Shown here: one piece after another, positions 32,042 through 40,789 of the stretch
Numbering within the stretch: the first letter of the stretch is position 1
Layout of the letters: each line of letters opens with the position of its first letter
Source: Candidatus Kaistia colombiensis
GTDB taxonomy: Bacteria > Pseudomonadota > Alphaproteobacteria > Rhizobiales > Kaistiaceae
Reading direction: 5' to 3'
Assembly: GCA_029203105.1 (NCBI GenBank)
Contig: CP119318.1
Span: 1,316,501-1,380,500, forward strand
DNA: 64,000 bases
The notes under the pieces: generated by a model
Databases searched by the model: none
The model's input: the letters and a program-made list of their open reading frames with translations, nothing else
What the model was told of the DNA's origin: nothing
Position numbers and translations under genes: made by a program

Positions 32042-32210
32042 CAAGTGCGCAGCGAGGGACTGCGCAAGTGATGGCTCGACGCAAAACTAAGCTGGCAGAA
32101 CCCGTGGGCACATCAACCCAGATGGGAGCGGAGATCGCGGCGCCAGGAGATGCGCGAAGCGTCCCGACCTGCTAGGACGTGGCGAAACAATCTCCAAGCA
32201 CGAGCCCGCC

Positions 32211-33200
32211 GTGACCGAAACAACCCAACCTGCCGATCAGTTCCTCACGATCCGCGATTTCCTCCGCTATGCGATCAGCCGGTTCAACCAGGCCGGCCTT
32301 GCCTTCGGACATGGCGCTTCGACCGCGTTCGACGATGCCGCTTTTCTGGTGCTCGAAGGCCTGAAGCTGCCGATTGACACGCTGGAGCCGTTCCTCGACG
32401 CGCGCCTGCTGCCGGAGGAGCGCAAGCGTCTCGCCGATCTGATCGAGGCGCGGGTAACGACCCGCAAGCCGACGCCCTATCTGCTCAATCGCGCCTATAT
32501 CCAGGGCGTGCCCTTCTTCGTCGACGAGCGCGTGATCGTGCCGCGCTCCTTCATCGGCGAGTTGATCCATTCGGAATTCTTCGGCGGCGAGGAATTCACG
32601 CTGATCGAAGACCTCTCGTCGGTCGAGACCGTGCTCGATCTCTGCACCGGCTCCGCCTCGCTGGCGATCCTGGCCGCCGGCGTGTTCGAAAGCGCCGAGA
32701 TTGATGCCGTCGACCTGTCGCCGGACGCCCTCGAGGTGGCCAAGATCAACGTCGCCGAGCACGAACTCGGCAACCGGATCGAACTCTATGAGGGCGACCT
32801 GTTCGCCCCGCTCGGCGACAAGCGCTACGATCTGATCCTGACCAACCCGCCCTATGTCGACGAGATCGCCATGGAAGAACTGCCGGAAGAATACCGGCAC
32901 GAGCCGGAGATGGCGCTGGCCTCGGGTCTTGACGGTCTCGACATCGTCCGCCGCATCCTCGACGCGGCGCCGGCCCACCTCAATCCGGGCGGCGGCATGC
33001 TGTGCGAGATCGGCGCCGGCCGCGAGATCCTCGAGGCCGAATATCCGCATCTCGACTTCTTCTGGCTCGATACCGAGGAAAGCGATGGCGAAGTGTTCTG
33101 GCTGTCGGCCGAGAGCCTCGGCGTCGAGGACACGGCGGTCGAGGACCAGGATCTAGCCGATCTCGACAATCTCGATGGTGATGCACCTGAAGAAGGCTGA
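32211..33200 (+). CDS. prmB: 50S ribosomal protein L3 N(5)-glutamine methyltransferase
   Basis: PrmB methylates a glutamine of ribosomal protein L3 using S-adenosylmethionine. 329 residues from GTG 32211. The N-terminal helical domain (TIRDFLRYAISRFNQAGLAFGHG), SAM motif VLDLCTGSASLAI, acidic motif VDLSPDALEVAKIN, and the catalytic NPPY (LILTNPPYVDE) are clear, with the PrmB-type YLLNRAYIQGVPFFVDERVIVPRS region. The tail adds about 30 acidic residues (EDQDLADLDNLDGD), longer than in E. coli. A strong terminator follows. Confidence 0.93.
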   Translation: MTETTQPADQFLTIRDFLRYAISRFNQAGLAFGHGASTAFDDAAFLVLEGLKLPIDTLEPFLDARLLPEERKRLADLIEARVTTRKPTPYLLNRAYIQGVPFFVDERVIVPRSFIGELIHSEFFGGEEFTLIEDLSSVETVLDLCTGSASLAILAAGVFESAEIDAVDLSPDALEVAKINVAEHELGNRIELYEGDLFAPLGDKRYDLILTNPPYVDEIAMEELPEEYRHEPEMALASGLDGLDIVRRILDAAPAHLNPGGGMLCEIGAGREILEAEYPHLDFFWLDTEESDGEVFWLSAESLGVEDTAVEDQDLADLDNLDGDAPEEG

Positions 33201-33217
33201 TCGATCGGTCTGAAATC

Positions 33218-33258
33218 AAGAAGCCCACTTCCGTCCTGCGGAAGTGGGCTTCTTTTTA
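33218..33258 (+). terminator. Rho-independent terminator of prmB
   Basis: Sixteen-pair perfect stem AAGAAGCCCACTTCCG (33218-33233) with CGGAAGTGGGCTTCTT (33239-33254), five-base loop, then TTTAAG. It starts 18 bases after the stop. Confidence 0.95.
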
Positions 33259-33282
33259 AGGGGCTCGGCGAAGGTGGCCCTT

Positions 33283-33410
33283 CACCTCTCCCATGGGGAG
33301 AGGTCGGAGCGTAGCTCCGGGTGAGGGGCTGTGATCTCACGGGAGAGGGCTCAACCCCTCACCCGCCGGCCTGCGGCCGTCGACCTCTTCCCATGGGAGA
33401 GGTGAACGTC
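33283..33410. repeat. CCTCTCCC-type intergenic repeat
   Basis: Palindromic segments CACCTCTCCCATGGGGAGAGGT (split CCTCTCCC/GGGGAGAGG) and later CCTCTTCCCATGGGAGAGGT, separated by GGTGAGGGGCT ... CAACCCCTCACC and CGGCCTGCGGCCG. Similar units occur at 39185-39240. This is a common dispersed intergenic family; it lies between prmB and a converging MFS gene. Confidence 0.75.
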
Positions 33411-33426
33411 CTTTCACGGACATCGC

Positions 33427-34968
33427 TCACGCGCCGATTTCGAGCATTCTCGGCTCACGCCGCTTTCTTGGCTTGCGCGACCGCAGCGTCGCCAGCGTGA
33501 CCAGAGCGGCGGCGAAGGTGATTGCCGCGCAGATCAGCATGGTGTTGCGGAAGGCCGCGCCATAGGCCTCGGCCGCGACCGCCCGCTCGATCGACGGCGC
33601 CAGCGCCGCCGCCTGGTCGAGACCGCCGCCGGCCACCGCATTGGCGACATGGGTTGCAACGTCGCCAGGCAACGCCCCGAGGCTGCCGCCGAGCCCGCCG
33701 GTGACGAAGGCCGCCATCAGCGCGCCGACCACCGCGACGGCGACGGTTTCGCCCGCCACCCGCATGGTGCCGAAGATGCCGGTCGCCATGCCGGCGCGTT
33801 CGGTCGGCACGACACTGATGGCGAGATCGTCCATCAGGCCCCAGGGCAGGGCGGCGCCGGCGCCGATCATGAAGAGCGGCAGGATGAACGCGGTCGGTGC
33901 GCTGCCGACCGGCACGAAAGCGAGCAGCAGCACGCCCGCGCCGGCGACGATCAGGCCGAGGCCGGCGAGGATGCCGGACGGAATCCAGCGCGCGATGTTG
34001 GCAGCGACGAAGGGGATCGTCGCGATCGGCAGGCTGAGCGGCAGCAGCATCACGCCGACTTCCAACTCGCTCATCCCCTCGATGCGGATGAAGCGGGCCG
34101 GCAGCAGGATGAACGGCACGATGAAGGAATAGGCGACCGCGACCGGCAACGCCTGCACCGAGACGAAGCGGGCATAGCGGAACAGCGACAGGTCCAGCAT
34201 CGGCCGCGTCTGCAGGTTTTCGATGGCGATGAACGAGATCAGCAGGATCGCGGCGCCGGCAAGCAGGGTGATCACCAGCGTATCATCCCAGCCGCGATCC
34301 GGGCCGAGGATGATGCCGAAGGTGAGCGCCACCAGCATGGCGGTGAAGCTGGCAGCCCCCCAGCGGTCGATGCCGATGGCGCCGGGATCGCGGGTCTCGC
34401 GCATTTTCGGCACGCCGACGAGGAGGATGACGAGGCCGGCGAGCGCGGTGGCGACGAACAGCGCCCGCCAGCCGAACGAGCCGATCAGCGCACCGGTGAT
34501 GAGCGGCCCGAAGGCGAGGCCGATGCCGAAGCCCGTGCCGAGCAGGCCGAGCGCGCGGGTGCGGTCGGCGCCTTCATATTCCTGCGCCACGGCGGCGAAG
34601 CCGGCCGAGATCGACAGCGCCGCCGCAATCCCCTGCAAGGCGCGCAAAAAGTCGAGGATCAGTACGCTGGGCGCCAGCGCCACGGCGAGCGAGGTGAGGG
34701 TGAAGCTGATGGCGCCGATGCGGAACATGCGCTTGCGGCCATATTGATCGGCGAGCGCGCCACCGAGCATGATCGTGCTGCCGAAGGCGAGCATGAAGCC
34801 GTTGACGATCCATGTCAGCAGCGAAAGTTCGCCGCCGAGATCGCGGCCGATGGCGGGCGTCGCCACCGCCGGACCGGTGAAGGAGAGCGGCATGGTGACC
34901 GCGACGAGGAAAACGGCGGCGAGCACAAGGTGCCGGCCCGGAGCCGCCTGGTGAGAAGCGTCGGTCAT
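33427..34968 (-). CDS. MFS transporter, DHA2 family (EmrB/QacA-like)
   Basis: 513 residues and about 14 membrane segments. Motif A-type GGALADQYGRKRMFRIGA, motif C region (GLLGTGFGIGLAFGPLITG), and the first helix FLVAVTMPLSFTGPAVATPAI support DHA2 drug:proton antiport. ATG 34968 (MTDASHQ) is chosen over an in-frame ATG at 35016. A TetR gene diverges immediately upstream and probably represses it. The exported compound is unknown. Confidence 0.92.
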   Translation of the reverse strand: MTDASHQAAPGRHLVLAAVFLVAVTMPLSFTGPAVATPAIGRDLGGELSLLTWIVNGFMLAFGSTIMLGGALADQYGRKRMFRIGAISFTLTSLAVALAPSVLILDFLRALQGIAAALSISAGFAAVAQEYEGADRTRALGLLGTGFGIGLAFGPLITGALIGSFGWRALFVATALAGLVILLVGVPKMRETRDPGAIGIDRWGAASFTAMLVALTFGIILGPDRGWDDTLVITLLAGAAILLISFIAIENLQTRPMLDLSLFRYARFVSVQALPVAVAYSFIVPFILLPARFIRIEGMSELEVGVMLLPLSLPIATIPFVAANIARWIPSGILAGLGLIVAGAGVLLLAFVPVGSAPTAFILPLFMIGAGAALPWGLMDDLAISVVPTERAGMATGIFGTMRVAGETVAVAVVGALMAAFVTGGLGGSLGALPGDVATHVANAVAGGGLDQAAALAPSIERAVAAEAYGAAFRNTMLICAAITFAAALVTLATLRSRKPRKRREPRMLEIGA

Positions 34969-35016
34969 GGTGGTCTCGATCTGTTGGGCGGGGCGGCGCG
35001 GGGGAGCGCGGCCCAT

Positions 35017-35167
35017 GGAGACGCTGAAGCCCGCGACGGGAGAGGCGTCGCGGGCTCAGGGTCATCACCGACTCGTATTATGTGTCGGTCAATACAAAAA
35101 TCATAATGGCTTGATTCCCACCGTCAAGCGTTTTATTTGTTGATCGCTACAAAAAGAAAAGGGCTGC
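35017..35167. promoter_or_regulatory. Divergent promoter/operator for the MFS and TetR genes
   Basis: AT-rich region containing TTTGT (35136-35140) and ACAAA (35149-35153) around TGATCGCT, and a related TCAATACAAAAAT near 35086-35102. These short repeats with 13-base centre spacing are candidates for a TetR-dimer operator. Not decisive by eye. Confidence 0.45.
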
Positions 35168-35788
35168 ATGCACGCCATGAACGCTCGCGGACGTCCCCGG
35201 AGTTTCGATCGATCCGTCGCCCTCGAACGGGCCATGGATGTGTTCTGGGCTCGCGGCTATGCCGGCACCTCGATCGCCGAGCTGACCGAGGCGATGGGCA
35301 TCAACTCGCCGTCGCTCTACGCCGCGTTCGGCTCGAAGGAAGAGCTCTTCCGCGAGGCGGTGGCGCTCTATGTGGCGACGGACGACGCCTGTACGCTGCA
35401 GATGCTGGGGGGCGATCTGACGACGCGGGATTCGATCGCCGCCATGCTGATTGCGAGCGCGCGGTCCTGCGCCCGTCCCGACAAGCCGACCGGCTGCTTC
35501 CTCATGCTGGGGGCCACCAATGGCGGCCCCGACACGGACGCGGCGCAGCAATTTCTCTGCGACCAACGCAAGGACATGGCGCAGAGGATCCGCGACCGCC
35601 TGGAGCGCGGCGTCGCCGATGGCGAACTGCCGCCGGGGCTCGATCTCGAGCGGATCGCCGCCTATTTCGGCACCGTCGTCAAGGGCATGTCGATCGAGGC
35701 GCGCGACGGCGCCGACGCCGACACGCTGCTTTCCGTCGCCAAGAGCGCCATGCTCGGCTGGGACGCGCTGACCTCGACCCAGGGTTGA
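35168..35788 (+). CDS. TetR/AcrR-family transcriptional regulator
   Basis: 206 residues. The DNA-binding domain reads RGRPRSFDRSVALERAMDVFWARGYAGTSIAELTEAMGINSPSLYAAFGSKEELF, a clear TetR helix-turn-helix of the AcrR type. The C-terminal ligand domain contains Cys pairs (SCARPDKPTGCF). The start could also be ATG 35177. Position and orientation suggest that it represses the divergent MFS gene and itself. Confidence 0.93.
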   Translation: MHAMNARGRPRSFDRSVALERAMDVFWARGYAGTSIAELTEAMGINSPSLYAAFGSKEELFREAVALYVATDDACTLQMLGGDLTTRDSIAAMLIASARSCARPDKPTGCFLMLGATNGGPDTDAAQQFLCDQRKDMAQRIRDRLERGVADGELPPGLDLERIAAYFGTVVKGMSIEARDGADADTLLSVAKSAMLGWDALTSTQG

Positions 35789-35820
35789 TGGCCGGCATGC
35801 GCCCGGCCTAGGCTGGCGCC

Positions 35821-36336
35821 ATGTCCGATCCTCGCCTCTTCATCATCACCGGCGCCATGGCGGCCGGAAAATCCACGGTTGCGCAGGCCGTCGCAGAGGC
35901 GCTGCCGAAATCCGTGCATCTTCGCGGCGACGTCTTCCGCCGGATGATCGTCAACGGCGCGGCGGTGATGGGGCCGATCCTCGACGACGAGGCGCAGGCA
36001 CAGCTGAAGCTGCGTCACGACCTCGCCTGCGACGCGGCCCGGCGCTACCACGCGGCCGGGTTTTCCGTCGTCTACCAGGACATCCTGATCGGGCCCTATC
36101 TGGTCGCGGTGGCCGAACAGCTTGCCGACCTCGATCCGCGCGTCGTGGTGCTCGCGCCCGACGCCGCGACGCTCGCCCGGCGGGATCGGGAGAGACCCAA
36201 GACCGGCTACAGCGACGCGTTCCCGCCCGAGATCCTCGCCGAGGCGCTTTCGCGCGAGACGCCGAGGATCGGGCTCTGGATCGACAGTTCGAGGATGAGC
36301 GTCGACGCGGTCGTGGCACGGATTCTCGCCGGTTGA
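35821..36336 (+). CDS. P-loop kinase, chloramphenicol phosphotransferase-like
   Basis: 171 residues. Walker A GAMAAGKST at residues 11-19, VHLRGDVFRRM, and LDPRVVVLAPDAATLARRDRERPKTGYSD with a lid arginine pair. This is the chloramphenicol 3-O-phosphotransferase/AAA_18-like fold found in uncharacterised small kinases. The acceptor could be a nucleoside, antibiotic or small alcohol. It stands alone after the TetR gene with its own ATG 35821. Confidence 0.7.
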   Translation: MSDPRLFIITGAMAAGKSTVAQAVAEALPKSVHLRGDVFRRMIVNGAAVMGPILDDEAQAQLKLRHDLACDAARRYHAAGFSVVYQDILIGPYLVAVAEQLADLDPRVVVLAPDAATLARRDRERPKTGYSDAFPPEILAEALSRETPRIGLWIDSSRMSVDAVVARILAG

Positions 36337-36548
36337 GCTGCCGAGGCGCCGTGAAATGGGAACCGCCCGGCGCGGCGTTTTCCGGCATCCTGCCCTTCGT
36401 TCGACCCGCTGCCCCTTGTCTCGCGCAAGGCGGCCGCTCATTTGAAGCATTCCTGATTTCGCGAAAATTGTGATATGAGGCCGGCAACAATGATGGATGG
36501 CCTTGATGCGCGCGCGTTTCGCGCCCGGCCTCTCACCCGGATATCGAT

Positions 36549-37769
36549 ATGACCGCACCGCTCGCCGTGGCCACAGCCGTACCGCCTATCGTCGCTCCGC
36601 TCGCTTCGACGGAGACGCCGTCGCTTGTCGGCCTCTCGCGTCCAGAGATCGGCGAGAAGCTCGCCGGCATTGGCATCGAGCCGAAGCAGATCCGCATGCG
36701 CACGGCGCAGATCTGGAACTGGATCTATGCCCGCGGCGTCACCGATTTCAACGACATGCTCAACGTGTCGAAGGATCTTCGCGCCACGCTGGCCGCCAAC
36801 TTCACGCTGGCGCGCCCCGAGATCGTCACCGAGCAGATCTCGCAGGACGGCACGCGAAAGTGGCTGCTGCGCTTTCCGCCGCGCGGCGCCGGCCGTCCGG
36901 TCGAGATCGAGACCGTCTACATCCCCGAGATCGGCCGCGGCACGCTCTGCGTCTCCAGCCAGGTCGGCTGCACGCTCAACTGCTCGTTCTGCCATACCGG
37001 CACGCAGAAGCTGGTGCGCAACCTGACGGCGGAAGAGATCGTCGGCCAGATTCTTGTCGCGCGCGACCGCCTCGGCGATTTCCCGGAGAAGTCGACGCCG
37101 GTCGGCATGGCGGTTCCCTCCGAAGGTCGGCTCGTCTCCAACATCGTCATGATGGGCATGGGCGAGCCGCTCTATAATTTCGACAACGTCAAGCAGGCGC
37201 TGCTGATCGCTTCGGACGGCGAGGGGCTGTCGCTGTCGAAGCGCCGCATCACGCTGTCGACCTCCGGCGTCGTGCCGATGATCGAGCGCACCGGCGCCGA
37301 GATCGGCTCGATGCTGGCGATCTCGCTGCATGCGGTGCGCGACGATCTGCGCGACATGTTGGTGCCGCTCAACAAGAAGTACCCGATCGCCGAGCTGATG
37401 GAAGCCTGCCGCAACTATCCGGGCCTCAGCAACGCCCGCCGCATCACCTTCGAATATGTGATGCTGAAGGACGTCAACGACAGCCCGGCCGATGCGCGCG
37501 AACTGGTCCGCCTGCTGAAGGGCATCCCGGCCAAGATCAACCTGATCCCGTTCAATCCCTGGCCCGGCGTCAACTACCAGTGCTCGGACTGGGAGACGAT
37601 CGAGACCTTCTCCGACATCGTCAATCGCGCCGGCTATGCCTCGCCGATCCGCACCCCGCGCGGCCGCGACATCCTCGCCGCCTGCGGCCAGCTGAAGAGC
37701 GAGACGGAGCGCATGCGCATCCGCGAGCGGCTGGCGCTCGAGGCGATGGTCACCAGCGACGAAGACTGA
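36549..37769 (+). CDS. rlmN: Dual-specificity 23S rRNA (A2503)/tRNA methyltransferase
   Basis: Radical-SAM methylase of 406 residues that makes 2-methyladenosine at 23S A2503 and tRNA A37. The cluster motif CTLNCSFC places Cys141, Cys145 and Cys148 on the 4Fe-4S cluster. Flanking blocks YIPEIGRGTLCVSSQVG, MMGMGEPLYNFDNV, STSGVVPMIERTG and the late FNPWPG region with the catalytic cysteines region (AACGQL) are in order. ATG 36549 follows an AT-poor spacer. Its TGA overlaps the start of the next gene by one base. Confidence 0.96.
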   Translation: MTAPLAVATAVPPIVAPLASTETPSLVGLSRPEIGEKLAGIGIEPKQIRMRTAQIWNWIYARGVTDFNDMLNVSKDLRATLAANFTLARPEIVTEQISQDGTRKWLLRFPPRGAGRPVEIETVYIPEIGRGTLCVSSQVGCTLNCSFCHTGTQKLVRNLTAEEIVGQILVARDRLGDFPEKSTPVGMAVPSEGRLVSNIVMMGMGEPLYNFDNVKQALLIASDGEGLSLSKRRITLSTSGVVPMIERTGAEIGSMLAISLHAVRDDLRDMLVPLNKKYPIAELMEACRNYPGLSNARRITFEYVMLKDVNDSPADARELVRLLKGIPAKINLIPFNPWPGVNYQCSDWETIETFSDIVNRAGYASPIRTPRGRDILAACGQLKSETERMRIRERLALEAMVTSDED

Positions 37770-38194
37770 TGCGGATTTTCCTCCGGATCATCCTGCTCAT
37801 CCCGATCGGGCTGATGGCGGCGATCGCCAGCGCGACGGCGATCTATCTCGGCTCGTTCGGCTTCTTCGAAACGGATAGCTGGGTCGGTCCCGGCGGCGAT
37901 ATCTCGGCCATCATTGGGCCGGTGTTCATCGTCCTGACCGACATCACCCGCTTCGCACTGCTGCCGTTCCTGGCCGGCGTGCTGGTTGCCGAGATCTTTG
38001 CCCTGCGGTCGGCGATCCTGTGGTCGCTGTTCGGCGGTGCGATCGGGCTTGGCATGCACCTCTCCGCCAATGGCACCGACTATTCAGTCCTGCCGCCGGT
38101 CGCGGCCGGGCTGGTGGCCGGTTTTGCCTATTGGGTGATTGCCGGCCATGGCTCGGGAACAGTGGCCCGGCCTATTTCCCCTGCGCCAGAATAA
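37769..38194 (+). CDS. Small integral membrane protein
   Basis: 141 residues starting at the ATG that overlaps the rlmN stop. About four hydrophobic segments: LRIILLIPIGLMAAIASATAI, IGPVFIVLTDITRFALLPFLAGVLVAEIFAL, LWSLFGGAIGLGM, and PVAAGLVAGFAYWVIAG. No known motif. The start-stop overlap suggests that it depends on rlmN translation. Its 3' end overlaps the converging LysE gene by 23 bases. Confidence 0.75.
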   Translation: MRIFLRIILLIPIGLMAAIASATAIYLGSFGFFETDSWVGPGGDISAIIGPVFIVLTDITRFALLPFLAGVLVAEIFALRSAILWSLFGGAIGLGMHLSANGTDYSVLPPVAAGLVAGFAYWVIAGHGSGTVARPISPAPE

Positions 38195-38813
38195 GCCGCA
38201 CGGCAAAGCCGCCCATCACGCTGGCAAACAGCCAGTCGACGGCCCGGGTCGCGCGCGGCGAGCGCTTCAGGAACGAGGCGAGCGAGCCTGCCGACCAGAT
38301 CATGGCGATGCTGATCGGGGTGGCGACGACGACGAACATCAGCCCGAGGAACAGCAGTTTGCCGGCCGCATGCAGGTCGGTCGGCGACACGAATTGCGGC
38401 AGGAAGGTCACAAAGAAGACGATGATCTTCGGGTTGAGCAGATTGACCATCAGGCCCTTCAGATAGACCTTGCCGATCGCGTCGGCCGAGCCCTTGCCGC
38501 CGACGGACAGCGCCGAGCCGTGCCGGATCGCCTGCACCGCGAGATAGACGAGATAGGCGGCGCCGACGACCTTCAGGATGGTGAAGGCCGTGGTCGAGGC
38601 GGCGAGCAGGGCCGACAGGCCGACTGCCACGAGCACGGTGTGTACGACGAGGCCGGTCGAGGCGCCGGCAAAGGCGGCAACGCCGGCTTTTCGCGATTGC
38701 CCGATCGCCTTGCCGAGAAACAGCGTCATGTCGGGCCCCGGCGTCAGCGTCAGCGCGATGACGGCGACGAGATAGGCCAGGAAAACCGATAGCGAAGGCA
38801 GGAAGGTGAGCAT
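38172..38813 (-). CDS. LysE/RhtB-family amino acid exporter
   Basis: 213 residues and about six membrane segments. The N-terminal LAYLVAVIALTLTPGPDMTLFLGKAIGQSRKAGVAA is the LysE family signature, and the LLNPKIIVFFVTFLPQFV loop is conserved. Members export lysine, homoserine, threonine or other amino acids with proton exchange. The substrate cannot be set. It converges with the preceding small membrane gene, overlapping by 23 bases. Confidence 0.9.
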   Translation of the reverse strand: MLTFLPSLSVFLAYLVAVIALTLTPGPDMTLFLGKAIGQSRKAGVAAFAGASTGLVVHTVLVAVGLSALLAASTTAFTILKVVGAAYLVYLAVQAIRHGSALSVGGKGSADAIGKVYLKGLMVNLLNPKIIVFFVTFLPQFVSPTDLHAAGKLLFLGLMFVVVATPISIAMIWSAGSLASFLKRSPRATRAVDWLFASVMGGFAVRLILAQGK

Positions 38814-38879
38814 GGCTTGGCTCCGTTGGAGCGAGAGCTATAACACGGCTGTCGCCGCCGTCGATGGGTCAGCTGACGC

Positions 38880-39245
38880 ATGGGCGCTCCCCTCGCCGGA
38901 GCGAGACCGACCGGCGAGACCTATCTGGCGGAATCGAGCCTCTTACCTCTCCTGAGGAGACCTTCGCACAACATCGTCGACCTGCGCAGAGCGTGCATTT
39001 CAGGTCGTCATCCCGACGAAGGTCGGGATCCATACACACGGTTCCTTGGCCAAAAGGCTGGGCCACGGCCACCTTGGCCGGTGTTCATAGGCCCCGGCCT
39101 TCGCCGGGGCGACGAGTTCTGGCCCATGCGGCGTAGAACACGTGGCGACCATCGGTGTTCTGCGAAGGCCCCACCCGGAGAGGCCGTAAGCCCTCACCCG
39201 CCGGTCCTTGGCCGTCGACCTCTCCCTCAGGGAGAGGTAAAGGAC
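38880..39245. repeat. Cluster of dispersed intergenic palindromes
   Basis: This non-coding stretch contains GTCATCCCGACGAAGGTCGGGATCC (arms ATCCCGAC/GTCGGGAT) near 39008, GGCCCCGGCCTTCGCCGGGGC near 39090, CACCCGGAGAGGCC and GACCTCTCCCTCAGGGAGAGGT near 39220. Each is a short palindrome resembling units elsewhere in the window (23527, 33283). No gene is supported; it lies between a LysE gene and a lactonase gene that are transcribed away or toward it. Confidence 0.75.
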
Positions 39246-39255
39246 CCTTCCTGCG

Positions 39256-40365
39256 CTACCCTCCGGTCGTCACGAAGCAGATCGCCGTTGGCGTGCCGAC
39301 GGCGATGTCGCGGCCGAGCCGGGTCAGCGACCCGTCCTCGGCGTCGACGCCGAACAGGGTGACGACGTCGCTGTCCTGGTTGGCGACGGCGAGCGTGCGC
39401 CCATCCGGCGAGAAGGCGAAGTGGCGGGGCGTATTGCCGCCCGAGGGCACCGCCTCGCGGCGCCGGGCGATGCCGTCCGCGCCGATGGCGAAGATCGACA
39501 GGCTGTCGTGGCCGCGATTGGCGACATAGAGGAAGCGCCCGTCCGGGCCGAGCTTGATCTCCGAGCAATGATTGCCGGTGGTGTCGTCGAGCGTCGGCGT
39601 CACGTCGAGCACCGTGAACAGGCCGCTCTGCGGGTCGACGGCCAGCGAGGCCACCGTCGAGGCCAGCTCGTTGACGACATAGGCGAAGGGCTGCGTCGGA
39701 TGGAAGGCGAAGTGGCGCGGGCCGGAACCAGGCGGTAGCGCCGTCTCTCCGGCCTTGGCGATGGCGCCGGTCGCCGCGTCGAAACGGTAGCTGACCAGCC
39801 GGTCGATGCCGAGATCGCTGACGACGATGTGACGGTTGTCGGGCGTGGCCTGAACACAATGCGCGTGCGAGCGCTCCTGCCGGCCGGCATCCGGCCCGTG
39901 GCCCGGATGCGCCGCCGAAGCCGCTGCCGGATCGAGCCCGCCATCGGCGCGGCGCGGGAAGACGGCGACCGACTGGTTCGGCGCCTCGGTTTCCGGCGTC
40001 ATCATGTAATTGGCGATGAGGACGAAGCGTGCTGCGCGGTCGAGGCTGGCATGCGCGGTGATGCTGCCCAGCGTCGACTGGCGGTTCAGGTAGGAGAGGG
40101 CGCCGCTTGCCGGGTCGATGGCATAGGCGCTGAGCAGGCCCTCGTTCCATTCCGCCACTTCGCTGGTCGCATAGAGCGTGCCGCCATCGGGCGCCGCCGT
40201 CAGGAAGGTCGGATTGTCGATGCCCCCCTGCGCGCCAATCGGCGTTGCCGTCGCGCTCGCCGGCTCGAAGCCGAAGATCGAGATCCCACGGGCGTTCGCC
40301 GAGGCGAAATAGGGCGTCGGCCGGTTGCAGCCGCCGATATAGAGGAAGGTTTTATCCTTGGTCAT
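39256..40365 (-). CDS. Lactonase family (seven-bladed propeller) protein
   Basis: 369 residues from ATG 40365; the frame extends upstream without conserved sequence. The repeated strand patterns (TFLYIGGCNRPTPYF, TLYATSEVAEWNEG, VLIANYMM, DLGIDRLVSYRFDAATGAI, HFAFHPTQPFAYVVNELASTV, RFLYVANRGHDSLSIFAI, HFAFSPDGRTLAVANQDSDVV) match the YbhE/6-phosphogluconolactonase propeller family. Enzymes of this family hydrolyse lactones; others act on muconolactone or have unknown roles. No pathway neighbours are present. Confidence 0.82.
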   Translation of the reverse strand: MTKDKTFLYIGGCNRPTPYFASANARGISIFGFEPASATATPIGAQGGIDNPTFLTAAPDGGTLYATSEVAEWNEGLLSAYAIDPASGALSYLNRQSTLGSITAHASLDRAARFVLIANYMMTPETEAPNQSVAVFPRRADGGLDPAAASAAHPGHGPDAGRQERSHAHCVQATPDNRHIVVSDLGIDRLVSYRFDAATGAIAKAGETALPPGSGPRHFAFHPTQPFAYVVNELASTVASLAVDPQSGLFTVLDVTPTLDDTTGNHCSEIKLGPDGRFLYVANRGHDSLSIFAIGADGIARRREAVPSGGNTPRHFAFSPDGRTLAVANQDSDVVTLFGVDAEDGSLTRLGRDIAVGTPTAICFVTTGG

Positions 40366-40789
40366 CGCGATGGTCCCCCCCGGGGAATGGCGCGCCGGCT
40401 TGATGCGCCGGCCGCTTCGTTGGCCGGTACGATAGCCAACTTGCACGCGCCCCGTCACCCACCTTTCGCGCCCGTCCGGCGCTATCCACCTGCCGCTGTG
40501 GCATCCGCGGTCCTCGGGTTCGGGCGATATCCCCAGCGCTCCGAAATGTCTGTCTTGTTCCCCTAGCCGGCGCAATTTCGCCATGACGGTCCGCCTATGC
40601 TTATCGGTAGCGGGGTGTGGGCGATCCAAAGCGCCGATCGGGGCGAAAAACGCGATTTCGTCGCGCCGAAATGGCGGGAATGCTGACGAATGCCGTTCCA
40701 AAGCCATCCGATCCGTGGTTTAGATCGATTGTCAGGCATCCTTTGGGCTGCCGCCGATTGAGGGCTGGTCGACGGCCGGGAGGACAGCT
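40366..40789. other. Intergenic region, no gene seen
   Basis: About 424 bases between divergent lactonase and OpgC genes. It should hold both promoters. Frames are open over parts of it, but composition and lack of conserved residues argue against coding. The plus-strand ribosome site GGGAGGA sits just before the OpgC start at 40790. Confidence 0.5.

Noticed and set aside
33649..35106. A 485-residue frame antisense to the MFS gene
   Set aside because: Composition (Asp, Glu, Arg, Gly, Ala only) is characteristic of the antisense of membrane protein genes.
40366..40707. N-terminal extension of the lactonase to 40707
   Set aside because: The extension is Arg-rich without conserved pattern and lies in the promoter region; the propeller begins right after ATG 40365.
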